Origin: Larkinella knui
Lineage (GTDB): Bacteria; Bacteroidota; Bacteroidia; Cytophagales; Spirosomataceae
Reading direction: 5' to 3'
Assembly (NCBI RefSeq): GCF_003858645.1
Contig: NZ_RQJP01000002.1
Coordinates: forward strand, 310,001 to 374,000
Length of the DNA stretch: 64,000 nt
Both the position numbers and the translations under genes were made by a program. Positions 42,781 through 51,157 of the stretch are shown here, piece after piece. Under the pieces are notes generated by a model, which was given only the letters and a program-made list of their open reading frames with translations, was not told where the DNA came from and ran no database searches. How positions within the stretch are numbered: the stretch's first letter is position 1; each line of letters starts with the position of its first letter.

Positions 42781-43710
42781 CTATAACTTAACTTCCCCCG
42801 GCATGCCGATCTTCAACCCGCCGTCGTTTTTTACCAGAACTTTCAGCGCATAAACCAGATTGACGCGTTCGTCTTTCGTCTGGATTACCTTGGGCGTAAA
42901 CTCCGCTTTGCTCGAAACCCAGGTCACCGTTCCGGCGTATTCCTTGAACTGATCGTTAGGCGCATCAACCAATACCTTCACTTTTTGCCCGGTTTTGACC
43001 CGCACGAGTTGGTCGCCACTGATGTAAGCCCGGAGCGTAATCCGGTCCAGATCAGCAACTTTGTACAGCGGTTTTCCGTAACTGGCGACCTCGCCGGGTT
43101 CGGCAAACTTGACGGTGACCGTGCCCGTCGCGGGGTTTACGATGGTTGCTTTTTTGATCTGGTCGTCGATCTGCCGGATTTGCTCTTCCAGGGGGGCTTC
43201 TTCCGAAAGTGTCCCGCTCCGTTGCGTCGTCAGGGCCGATTGCTGGGCTGCGCGCTGCTGGCGAATCAGGGCAATCTGCCGTTCGATGACGTCGATCTGG
43301 GCAACGATATCGTCCAGTTGCTTGGTCGGAGCGGCTCCGGCGGCAATCAGGTTTTGGGTGCGGATTTTCTCGCGCTGCAACGTCTTCAGTTGTTGTTCCT
43401 GAACGGCGATCTGTTGCTCAAACGGCGACAATTGCGCCTGGATGTTTGGGGAGCGGCTGGAAACCGCCCGGCGACTGGCCAGCAACTGCGATTTTCGAAG
43501 CTGGAGTTGCAGCGGATCGATTTGCCCGACGGTTTGCCCGGCTCTCAGCGTCTGGCCCTCCTCAACCGTCAGCGTTTGCAACGCGCCGGTTGCCTCGGCC
43601 GACACGACGGTTTCAACGGCTTCAAAATTGCCGTAGGCGTCCGACTGCGGCTCGGTTTCGCAAGCCATCAAACCAACCGATAAAATACTGATAATCAGAC
43701 TATTTTTCAT
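42781..43710 (-). CDS. HlyD/YbhG-type membrane-fusion lipoprotein
   Basis: 309 residues from ATG 43710. The N-terminus MKNSLIISILSVGLMAC is a lipoprotein signal with C17. Then a biotinyl/lipoyl-like half (VETVVSAEATGALQTLTVEEGQTLRAGQTVGQ), a long coiled-coil hairpin (about 75-185, rich in Gln/Leu/Arg heptads), the second lipoyl half (GTVTVKFAEPGEVASYGKPLYKV) and a beta-barrel domain (VKTGQKVKVLVDAP) follow. It should link the inner-membrane ABC exporter to the TolC protein encoded just upstream. An ATG at 43725 adds five residues before the signal. Confidence 0.88.
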   Translation of the reverse strand: MKNSLIISILSVGLMACETEPQSDAYGNFEAVETVVSAEATGALQTLTVEEGQTLRAGQTVGQIDPLQLQLRKSQLLASRRAVSSRSPNIQAQLSPFEQQIAVQEQQLKTLQREKIRTQNLIAAGAAPTKQLDDIVAQIDVIERQIALIRQQRAAQQSALTTQRSGTLSEEAPLEEQIRQIDDQIKKATIVNPATGTVTVKFAEPGEVASYGKPLYKVADLDRITLRAYISGDQLVRVKTGQKVKVLVDAPNDQFKEYAGTVTWVSSKAEFTPKVIQTKDERVNLVYALKVLVKNDGGLKIGMPGEVKL

Positions 43711-43732
43711 GGAGATAAAGATCAAATAGGGG

Positions 43733-44998
43733 TTAATTTCCGGTCAGCGTACGGTATTGAACCTTTGCCAGCAGCAATTGTAATTCGTGCGTTTTCTGAT
43801 TCAAAAGCGCCTGGCTTTCGGCGTTCAGTTCGGAGGTATAATCGCGCGCGGCCAACGTTCCGTTGTCGAGTTGTACGCTGGCGGTTTGCCGGATTTTCGA
43901 GCGCAAGGCGCTGATCTCCTGATCTTTTTCCAGCAAAGCGACAATGCGGTCGATTTCGGTTTGCTGCTGCCGAAGCTGGAGCGCCAGATTCCGGTCGAAC
44001 ACGTTTTGCTGAACGCCGATTTGCTCCCGGTTGAGGGCCAGAACCGTGCGGTCGTTGCGCAGCGTGTAGGCCGACGACAGATTCCAGCTCAGCCGGATGC
44101 CGCCGATAAAAAAGCCCCGAAAGTCGTTGTTGAGAAAATTGAGCGCCGGTCGGCCCGCTCCACCCTGGGCAAAGGCGCTCAGCCGGGGTTGCAGGCGGTT
44201 GTTGATGAGCCGCAGTTGCGCATCGAGCAACGTCCGCTGCGTGTCAAAGAGTTTTTGCTCCGGGCGGTTCACAACCAGATTGGCCACAGCGGTCTGGGCT
44301 TCCTCTACGACCAGCCGCGTGCTGTCCATAATCGGAACCCCCGTCAGCATAGCGAGTTGGTCGCGCAGACCCCGGCGTGTGGCCGCCAGTTGTCCCAGTT
44401 GCTGCTCGGCGTTCAGCACTTCGGCGCGTAACACATCCACACTCCCGGTAGCAATGGTTCCAAAACGAACCCCGGCTTCGGCCTTGACGATGCGGTTTTG
44501 CAGTTCTTCCAGCCGGATTCGGGTCAGGCGGGCAGTTTCATCGGTCAGCAAACTGTTCAGAAAATAGGCGTTGACCTGATCTTTGAGCCGGTTTTGGTCC
44601 ACGGCCACCTGCTGCAAACTCACTGCCGTGCCAGCCCGCTGCACCTGCTTTTGAAGCGTCGTCTGCTGGCCATCATACAGCGCGTAACTCACATCCGCCG
44701 TCAGTTTGTACTGGTCTTTGCTCAGTTGCGGAATGGGAACGTTGGGCAGTTCGATGGGCAGTTTCGTCACTTCCGATTGCCAGCTGGCCTGCCCATTGAC
44801 ACCCACCTGCGGAAGCCGCCGGTTTTTTTCCAGATTGGCCACGTTCAGTTCTCCGGTTTGCCGCACAATTTCCCGCTGTCGGCTCAACGGATCGTTGGCA
44901 AGGGCGGCCGCATAACACTGCTCCAACGTCACCACGGACTGAGCCTGCGCCGACCCGACCAGCAGCAGTCCAAGGACAAATTTGAGTACCGGTTTCAT
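43733..44998 (-). CDS. TolC-family outer membrane efflux protein
   Basis: 421 residues with a signal peptide (VLKFVLGLLLVGSAQA). Two repeats of the outer membrane efflux domain show as long helical stretches: NDPLSRQREIVRQTGELNVANLEKNRRLPQ, YFLNSLLTDETARLTRIRLEELQNRIVKAEAGVRFG, and the second half SAYTLRNDRTVLALNREQIG plus QQQTEIDRIVALLEKDQEI. It forms a trimeric exit duct for the exporter. It is 22 bp upstream of the membrane-fusion gene on the same strand, so co-transcribed. Confidence 0.9.
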   Translation of the reverse strand: MKPVLKFVLGLLLVGSAQAQSVVTLEQCYAAALANDPLSRQREIVRQTGELNVANLEKNRRLPQVGVNGQASWQSEVTKLPIELPNVPIPQLSKDQYKLTADVSYALYDGQQTTLQKQVQRAGTAVSLQQVAVDQNRLKDQVNAYFLNSLLTDETARLTRIRLEELQNRIVKAEAGVRFGTIATGSVDVLRAEVLNAEQQLGQLAATRRGLRDQLAMLTGVPIMDSTRLVVEEAQTAVANLVVNRPEQKLFDTQRTLLDAQLRLINNRLQPRLSAFAQGGAGRPALNFLNNDFRGFFIGGIRLSWNLSSAYTLRNDRTVLALNREQIGVQQNVFDRNLALQLRQQQTEIDRIVALLEKDQEISALRSKIRQTASVQLDNGTLAARDYTSELNAESQALLNQKTHELQLLLAKVQYRTLTGN

Positions 44999-45068
44999 AA
45001 AATTGCCATTAAAAGTTTATTCTAAAAACATATTCTAAAAAATCATTTAACAACTAGTCAAAAAAATA

Positions 45069-45686
45069 TCAGACAGGTTTCAGGTACGCCATGATGGTCT
45101 CGAAAATGATTACCTTCCGTTCTTCCAGAAAATTCCGGTACGCTGCATCGTCCATGCCACCGATGTAGCTAACGATCGGCTTGGCCATAAACGGGAAGAT
45201 CAGACTCCCCAGCATCGTTACAATGAGCTGAAGCGGTTTTACTTTCCGAATCGTACCCTTCTCCCCTTCCAGTTGGAGCTGTTTCGTAAAATAAGCCGAC
45301 TCAATAATGCCTTTGACATTCAGTTTTTCAAAAATTTCACTGCTATCTTTCTGAAGTTCAGCCAGTACAAAAACCGGAACGTGCGGGTTAGCGTGCAGAA
45401 AATCGGTGTAATTATCGACAACCTTCCACACTTTTATTTCCAGCGGCACTTCTTCATTCAGAACAGAGACAATGCGTCCCAGAAAAGAACCCATCGTTTC
45501 CAGCAGAATTCCCTGAAAAAGTTGCTCCTTGCTTCGGAAATAATAATTTACCATCGCCATGGTGATATTGGCTTCTTCGGCAATGTGACGCAATTTGGTC
45601 CCGTCAAATCCGCGTTCCAGAAAAACTTTCTTGGCGGCTTCCTTGATCTTCTGCTCGGTATTCTGCTCGCTCGGTTTCGGTTTCAT
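45069..45686 (-). CDS. TetR-family transcription regulator of the exporter operon
   Basis: 205 residues from ATG 45686. The N-terminal helix-turn-helix is canonical: IKEAAKKVFLERGFDGTKLRHIAEEANITMAMVNYYFRSKEQLFQ. The C-terminal 140 residues are helical and would bind the inducing ligand. It is the first gene of the exporter operon, 70 bp before tolC, the same arrangement as CecR (YbiH) with YbhGFSR in E. coli. It most likely represses its own operon. The gap upstream holds a TCGCGGAG hairpin 62 bp from the start codon. Confidence 0.9.
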   Translation of the reverse strand: MKPKPSEQNTEQKIKEAAKKVFLERGFDGTKLRHIAEEANITMAMVNYYFRSKEQLFQGILLETMGSFLGRIVSVLNEEVPLEIKVWKVVDNYTDFLHANPHVPVFVLAELQKDSSEIFEKLNVKGIIESAYFTKQLQLEGEKGTIRKVKPLQLIVTMLGSLIFPFMAKPIVSYIGGMDDAAYRNFLEERKVIIFETIMAYLKPV

Positions 45687-45748
45687 CGAAACAAAAGTAA
45701 TAAGCAAGTTGATTTGTTAAAAAGTTTTTTAATAAATATTTTTAACTA

Positions 45749-45848
45749 GTTATTTCGCGGAGATGAGTGGAGAAATAAAAAAGTTAAGCGGAAGGTGATA
45801 AAAAACTCTGCTTAACTCTTTTTTCTCTGCTCATCTCCGCGAAATAAC
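45749..45848. repeat. TCGCGGAG hairpin element, copy C
   Basis: GTTATTTCGCGGAGATGAG at the left end pairs with CTCATCTCCGCGAAATAAC at the right end without mismatch over the first 19 bp, then imperfectly. A second, inner pairing (GTTAAGCGGA / TCTGCTTAAC) is also possible. It ends 2 bp from the stop codon of the GH105 gene and starts 62 bp before the TetR gene. Confidence 0.8.
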
Positions 45849-45850
45849 CC

Positions 45851-47752
45851 TTACTTTCGGGCTTGCACCAGTAGCCAGGCAGCCAGTTCTTTACTCGCTT
45901 TGTAGTTTTGGTAGACCATCGGAATGATCCGGCCGTCGGTGTATTCATTGTAGAGCCACGGATCGCCGACGGCAAAAACCGTTCCTTTGCCAACTTTAGC
46001 AACCGCCATGATGGCGTCGTCCTCTTCTGAAACCAGGGCTCTGGCCGGCGACTTCAAATCGAGCGTTGCCAGTTCCTTGATATAAACCGCCTTTGTTTCC
46101 CTAAAAACCGGATTGCTGGCCGGAATGGTCACTTTGCCCTGCTCCCAGTTTTTCCCTTTCACCATGTTGCGGTTTTTATCGGTAAACCGGATGCCAAACG
46201 TCTGCGCCAGTTCATTGAAGTGCCTGGTTTCGCAATTGGACGTATCATTGGCCATCATTACCAGAACGCCACCGGCTTTTACCCACTCGTTAATTGCCTT
46301 GATATCAGCGTCCTGAATATAATTCGGTTTGGCGGTTTCTTTCGGTGAGTCGGGATCGACGATGATATAAACGTCGATGCCTTTCAACGATTCGGCAGTC
46401 GGCGCGGTCCGCACCGGCACGGTTTTGGCCCCCAGCTCGCGGAACGTATTGCCCCAATGCCAGAAACCCGAGTGCATCCGGTCTTCCCAGGTATAGTGAA
46501 ACTGCTCGGTCTGTCCGAGAAGATCTTTGCGGAATTCGTGGTTGAAATGGTAATCGACGGCCACGGTTTTGCCGGCACCAATCGCCAGTTCCGGGGCAAT
46601 TTCCATTTCCAGACTCGCCATGATGAACGGCCCAACGCCCTTGAGGTCATTTTTGCGAATGGGTTCGCTGAGGTAGTACTCGTAACTGCCGTCGCGGTAG
46701 GGCGTGCCGCCCAAACCACCCACGCTGACCGTTCCGTTGAGGCTGATCGTCCCGTTCGGATCTTCTTCAATGAAGTTTTTCAGAATGCCCCGGTAGCCTT
46801 TCTGCGCCGACGCCAGGAACGACTTATCCAGATACCCCATCCGGACGGCTTTAGCCAGCGTATACACGAACATGCACGACGCCGAAGCCTCGATGTAATT
46901 GCCTTTCCGCGTTCCCTGATTGGTCATCTGGTACCAGCAACCGGTTTTCGGGTCCTGGTAGTTCACTAGGGGCGTTGCCAGCCGTTGCAGGTAGTTCACC
47001 AGACTGGCGCGTTGCGGGTGGTTTTCGGGAAAATATTCCAGCACATCGACCAGCGCCATGCCGTACCAGCCAATCGACCGGCCCCAGAAATTTGGCGACT
47101 GCCCGGTTTCCGGATTCGCCCATTTCTGCTCCCGGCTTTCGTCGTAACCGTGATAGAGCAACCCGGTTTTGCTGTCCACGAGGTGTTTTTCGATCAACGC
47201 GAACTGCCTGGCAATGTCATCGAAGTTTGCAGGCTGGTTAAAAACCCGGCTGAATTCGGCGTAGAACGGTTCGGCCATAAACAACCCGTCGAGCCACATC
47301 TGATTCGGGTAGCGACCTTTGTGCCAGAAACCGCCTTCTTTCGTGCGCGGCTGTTTCGCCAGTTGGTCGCGCAACAGAAAAGCCGCCTTCTGAAACTTTT
47401 CCCTGCCCGGCAGCGACTGCTGGGCCAGCATCAACAGCACCCGCCCGGTGGTGACATTGTCGATGTTGAACTCGTCCATTTGATAGGTCCGGATGCTGCC
47501 GTCTTCGCGCACAAACTGGTTGATGTCGTTCAACGTATAGGTAAAGTATTTGCTGTCGCCGGTGCGGTACCACACCCGCTCGAAAGCTTTCAGAACCAGT
47601 CCCTGCTCATAATCCCAGCGGGCGGTTTTGCGGTCGCCAATCAGAATCGAATCCTTATGCCACGTCATGAACGAGTCGGCCATGCGCTGGGAATACGGTT
47701 TTTGTTGGGCAATGGCGCAGGTAGTTAAGAGGATCAGAAATAGAGATTTCAT
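45851..47752 (-). CDS. GH105/GH88-type unsaturated uronyl hydrolase with C-terminal extra domain
   Basis: 633 residues with a signal peptide (MKSLFLILLTTCAIAQ). The first ~370 residues are the alpha6/alpha6 barrel of GH105/YteR: RWDYEQGLVLKAFERVW, NIDNVTTGRVLL, YPNQMWLDGLFMAEPFYAEF (the catalytic Asp is in MWLDG) and NFWGRSIGWYGMALVDVLEYFP. Such enzymes hydrate and remove the unsaturated uronate left by polysaccharide lyases. The last ~220 residues (KGIDVYIIVDPDSP, INEWVKAGGVLVMMAND, VGKGTVFAVGDPWLYNEY) form a ThuA/GATase-like or DUF4350-like domain also seen fused in this family. It belongs functionally to the carbohydrate locus although the exporter operon intervenes. Confidence 0.88.
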   Translation of the reverse strand: MKSLFLILLTTCAIAQQKPYSQRMADSFMTWHKDSILIGDRKTARWDYEQGLVLKAFERVWYRTGDSKYFTYTLNDINQFVREDGSIRTYQMDEFNIDNVTTGRVLLMLAQQSLPGREKFQKAAFLLRDQLAKQPRTKEGGFWHKGRYPNQMWLDGLFMAEPFYAEFSRVFNQPANFDDIARQFALIEKHLVDSKTGLLYHGYDESREQKWANPETGQSPNFWGRSIGWYGMALVDVLEYFPENHPQRASLVNYLQRLATPLVNYQDPKTGCWYQMTNQGTRKGNYIEASASCMFVYTLAKAVRMGYLDKSFLASAQKGYRGILKNFIEEDPNGTISLNGTVSVGGLGGTPYRDGSYEYYLSEPIRKNDLKGVGPFIMASLEMEIAPELAIGAGKTVAVDYHFNHEFRKDLLGQTEQFHYTWEDRMHSGFWHWGNTFRELGAKTVPVRTAPTAESLKGIDVYIIVDPDSPKETAKPNYIQDADIKAINEWVKAGGVLVMMANDTSNCETRHFNELAQTFGIRFTDKNRNMVKGKNWEQGKVTIPASNPVFRETKAVYIKELATLDLKSPARALVSEEDDAIMAVAKVGKGTVFAVGDPWLYNEYTDGRIIPMVYQNYKASKELAAWLLVQARK

Positions 47753-47766
47753 GATATGTTAAAAAG

Positions 47767-47867
47767 AGTTGTTACGCGGAGCTGAGCGGAGAAATATAGA
47801 GCTAAACAGAATTTTTTATCTTCTCCGCTTAACTCTACATTTCTCCGCTCAACTCCGCGTAACAACT
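47767..47867. repeat. TCGCGGAG hairpin element, copy D
   Basis: AGTTGTTACGCGGAGCTGAG pairs with CTCAACTCCGCGTAACAACT with one mismatch, then continues through GGAGAAATATAGAG. The arm reads TTACGC where other copies have TTTCGC, with the compensating change opposite. It begins 14 bp upstream of the GH105 start codon. It lies in the divergent gap before the P-type ATPase gene. Confidence 0.8.
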
Positions 47868-47967
47868 TAAAGTAAATTCTACGACTTTCTACCAATTCGA
47901 ACGGATGTTAATTTGGCCGTTTCGTCAGAAAGTCAGTACTTACTTAAGCCTCTTTCCCATCCACGGT

Positions 47968-50631
47968 ATGCCAACGATTTCGACACCCGAGAAGCCCCAT
48001 CAGGTTCCAATTGATCAGCTGCTTAAAGCCCTGAACACCAATCCTAAAACAGGCCTGACAGCCGACGAAGCCAAAAACCGGTACGACGAATTTGGACCGA
48101 ATGCGCTTCAGGAAGTCAAACTGGAAAGTCCGCTGACCATTCTCCTGCGGCAGTTTACCGGCGTCATTGTCTACATTCTGGCGGCTGCGGCCGGTATTTC
48201 GTTTTTCCTGGGCGAAACCGTCGAAGGCTTTGCCATCATTGCGGTTTTGCTGGTCAATGCCGTGACCGGTTTTTTGCTGGAATGGAACGCCCGGCAGTCG
48301 ATGGATGCGCTGCGAAAAATGGACACCACGCCCGCGCGGGTGCTGCGCGACGGACGCATTCGGGAAATTTCGTCGGAAGAAGTGACCGTTGGCGATGTGC
48401 TGGTCGTGGAAGCCGGTGATCTGGTTGCTGCCGACGGCAATCTGCTCGAAGTCAGCCAGTTACAAATCGACGAATCGGCCTTGACGGGGGAATCGCTGCC
48501 CGTTGACAAAAATACGGAAATACCGCCCGACGAATCCCCGCTGGGCGATCAGCACAACCGCTTGTTCAAGGGAACACCGGTGACGGCGGGCAATGGCCGG
48601 GCGGTGGTGACGGGCATCGGGCAGCAAACGGAACTGGGCAAAATTGCTACGATGGTGAAGGACGCCAAACGGTCGGCCACGCCGTTGGAAGCCAAACTGG
48701 ATGCGCTGGCGAAAGTGTTGATCTGGGTGACGGTCGGGCTGGCCGCTTTGTTTCTGGTGGTCGGGTTATTCCGGAAAGAAGAGCCCTTCCGGCTGATCGA
48801 AACGGCCCTGGCGCTGGCCATTGCGGCTATTCCGGAAGGCATGTCGGTGGTAGCCACCATTGCGCTGGCGTATGGGATGCTGCGGTTGGCGGAGAAGAAA
48901 GTGATCGTCAAACGGCTGTCGGCGGTGGAGACGCTGGGCGGTACCAACGTTATTTTTACGGACAAAACCGGCACCTTGACCCAAAACCGCATCGAAGTCA
49001 ATACGCTCCAATTGCCGGATGCAAACGCCGAAATTGAGGTAGATGCCGAGGCTGGAAAACTAACTATTATAGCTGGAAACCTGTCGGTTATAGAATCCGA
49101 TGCGTATCAGCAACTGATCCGGGTGGGCGTTCTTTGTAACAATGCGGATTATGATAGTGTGGAGGGAAAACCCAAAGAAGTGGGTGATCCGGTGGAAGTT
49201 TCGTTGCTCAAATTTGCGATTGCCGCTGGTCACTCTCCTGATCAAATCATCACAAACTTTCCGCGCAAAGCCGAGCAAGCCTTTAGCTCCGACACCCGGA
49301 TTATGGGAACGCTCCACACCCACGAAGGCGGTTATTTTGTGGCCGTGAAAGGCGCGGCAGAAGAAGTGCTGGAACGCTGCCAGTCGCTCAGCGAAAAAGA
49401 CCGGAAGGCGTATTATGACATTTCCGAGAAAATGGCCGTCGACGGGTTGCGAACGCTGGCGTTTGCTTTTCGGGAAACCAGCGAAAAACCCGGTGACAAC
49501 TTTACCGATGGCGACCTGACCTACATAGGTCTGATCGGTTTTCTCGACCCTCCGCGCACCGAAGTAACCCCCGCGCTCAAAGCCTGCCGGGCCGCCGGAA
49601 TCAAGGTCATCATGGTGACCGGCGATCACCCCGCGACGGCCCTGACGATTGCGTCCAAAGTGAACCTGATCGAACCCGGCGAAGAAATGGTCATGACGGG
49701 CAAAGACCTCAAACCGCTGGATCAACTGACCGAAGCCGATAAAACGAAGCTGCTGGCGTGCCGGGTCTTCGCCCGCGTGAGCCCGGCGCAGAAGCTGGAT
49801 ATGATCGACCTGTACCAGCAGCAGGGCGACATTGTGGGCATGACCGGCGACGGCGTCAACGATGCGCCGGCGCTGAAGAAGTCGGACATCGGGATTGCCA
49901 TGGGATTGCGGGGGACGCAGGTGGCCGCCGAAACCGCCGATATGGTGCTGAAAGACGATTCGTTTGCTTCTATTGTTTCGGCTATTGCGCAGGGGCGGGT
50001 CATTTTCGAGAACATCCGCAAGTTCGTGCTTTTCCTGCTGTCGTGTAATCTGAGTGAGATTTTCGTGGTGACGTTTGCGGGATTTCTGAACGTCGGCAAT
50101 CCGTTGCTGCCCTTGCAGATTCTGTTCATCAACATTGTAACCGACGTGTTTCCGGCCCTGGCGCTGGGCGTAGGTCGCGAGAATTCGAGCCTGATGCAGC
50201 AGCCGCCCCGCGATCCTAAAACGCCCATTATGGATGGTTACGACTGGCGAATGGTGGTTTTTTACGCCCTGGCTATGACGGCGTCAGTGCTGGGAGCCTA
50301 CTGGCTCGGCACCCGCGAACTGGGTCTGACGGCAAAGGAAGGCAACAACCTGACGTTCTACGCACTGTCGTTTGCGCAGTTGATGCACGTTTTCAACCTG
50401 CGGTCCGGCCGCTCGTTTTTTGTCAACGAGATTACCCGAAACCTTTACATCTGGTATGCCCTGCTGCTCTGTCTCCTGATTTTAGCGTTGACCTATTACA
50501 TACCGTTTTTACACAAAGTGCTTAGCATTCAGCCGATGACAACTACCGAACTTTGGCTTATTCTGGCCGCTGGTTTTGCGCCCGTTTTGCTGGTTCAGAT
50601 CGTGAAGGGTATAATTCGGCTGGGGAAATGA
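47968..50631 (+). CDS. P2-type cation-transporting ATPase (Ca2+-ATPase-like)
   Basis: 887 residues from ATG 47968. Another ATG at 47905 adds 21 residues without similarity to the family. Cation_ATPase_N is at the start (LLKALNTNPKTGLTADEAKNRYDEFGPN). The actuator motif is TGES (ESALTGESLPVDK), the phosphorylation site DKTGTLTQN, the nucleotide-binding KGAAEEVLERC, and the hinge MTGDGVNDAPALKKSDIGIAMG. Helix 4 has AAIPEGMSVVATIAL and helix 6 NIVTDVFPALALGVG, the pattern of SERCA/PacL-like pumps. It exports Ca2+ or a similar cation using ATP in the inner membrane. Confidence 0.92.
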   Translation: MPTISTPEKPHQVPIDQLLKALNTNPKTGLTADEAKNRYDEFGPNALQEVKLESPLTILLRQFTGVIVYILAAAAGISFFLGETVEGFAIIAVLLVNAVTGFLLEWNARQSMDALRKMDTTPARVLRDGRIREISSEEVTVGDVLVVEAGDLVAADGNLLEVSQLQIDESALTGESLPVDKNTEIPPDESPLGDQHNRLFKGTPVTAGNGRAVVTGIGQQTELGKIATMVKDAKRSATPLEAKLDALAKVLIWVTVGLAALFLVVGLFRKEEPFRLIETALALAIAAIPEGMSVVATIALAYGMLRLAEKKVIVKRLSAVETLGGTNVIFTDKTGTLTQNRIEVNTLQLPDANAEIEVDAEAGKLTIIAGNLSVIESDAYQQLIRVGVLCNNADYDSVEGKPKEVGDPVEVSLLKFAIAAGHSPDQIITNFPRKAEQAFSSDTRIMGTLHTHEGGYFVAVKGAAEEVLERCQSLSEKDRKAYYDISEKMAVDGLRTLAFAFRETSEKPGDNFTDGDLTYIGLIGFLDPPRTEVTPALKACRAAGIKVIMVTGDHPATALTIASKVNLIEPGEEMVMTGKDLKPLDQLTEADKTKLLACRVFARVSPAQKLDMIDLYQQQGDIVGMTGDGVNDAPALKKSDIGIAMGLRGTQVAAETADMVLKDDSFASIVSAIAQGRVIFENIRKFVLFLLSCNLSEIFVVTFAGFLNVGNPLLPLQILFINIVTDVFPALALGVGRENSSLMQQPPRDPKTPIMDGYDWRMVVFYALAMTASVLGAYWLGTRELGLTAKEGNNLTFYALSFAQLMHVFNLRSGRSFFVNEITRNLYIWYALLLCLLILALTYYIPFLHKVLSIQPMTTTELWLILAAGFAPVLLVQIVKGIIRLGK

Positions 50632-50689
50632 CTAGTTTGCCCGGAAGGGTTCACAGTTAATGGCAAAGAAATCTTATTATGCCTGGTCC

Positions 50690-51110
50690 TGAGATTAGGA
50701 CGCTCTTCCGGAGCTTGCCGGTTACAAAAGCCGGGATGTTGCTATCAACCTGTGGCTCCTCCGGAGCCCCGTAAAATCCCGGTGTTCGGCCCATTTTACC
50801 CCGGAGGGGTTTCCTGTTGATAGAACAGAAAGCTCAGGATACCACGCAAGCTCCGGAGGAGCGTTCTGAGATTAGGCCGCTCCTCCGGAGCTTGCATGGT
50901 TACGAGAACCGGGATGTTACTATTATCATGTGGCTCCTCCGGAGCCGGACAAGATTCCGTTGTTCGATTGCTTTACCCCCGGAGTGCCGGACAAGACCCG
51001 GTGTTCGGCCCATTTTACCCCGGAGGGGTTTCCTGTTACTAGCAAATCTCAATAGGCCGGCTCGTAAGCTCCGGAGGAGCGCCCTAATCTTAGAACACTC
51101 CTCCGGAGCC
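50690..51110. repeat. Tandem block of CCGGAG palindromes
   Basis: The 526-bp gap between the ATPase and glpD has no credible gene. A unit beginning TGAGATTAGG occurs at 50690 and again at 50867 (period 177 bp). Each has CGCTC(C/T)TCCGGAGCTTGC, GTGGCTCCTCCGGAGCC and CCGGTGTTCGGCCCATTTTA followed by CCCCGGAGGGGTTTCCTGTT. In the second unit the CCGGTGTTCGG core lies 219 bp after the first, because about 42 bp (GCCGGACAAGA...) is itself duplicated. AAGCTCCGGAGGAGCG closes each unit (50849 and 51067). The core matches elements at 7.3 and 31.4 kb. Confidence 0.7.
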
Positions 51111-51157
51111 AACTCAAAACAAAATTGCAGCTTATAGCCGACTAAATACACTAATTA

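Noticed and set aside
50690-51110. CRISPR array
   Set aside because: Units are about 177 bp apart and internally palindromic, with no short uniform direct repeats and unique spacers, and no cas gene is present.
50817-51137. 106-codon frame in the repeat block
   Set aside because: It is made almost entirely of CCGGAG repeat DNA and has no conserved pattern or plausible start.
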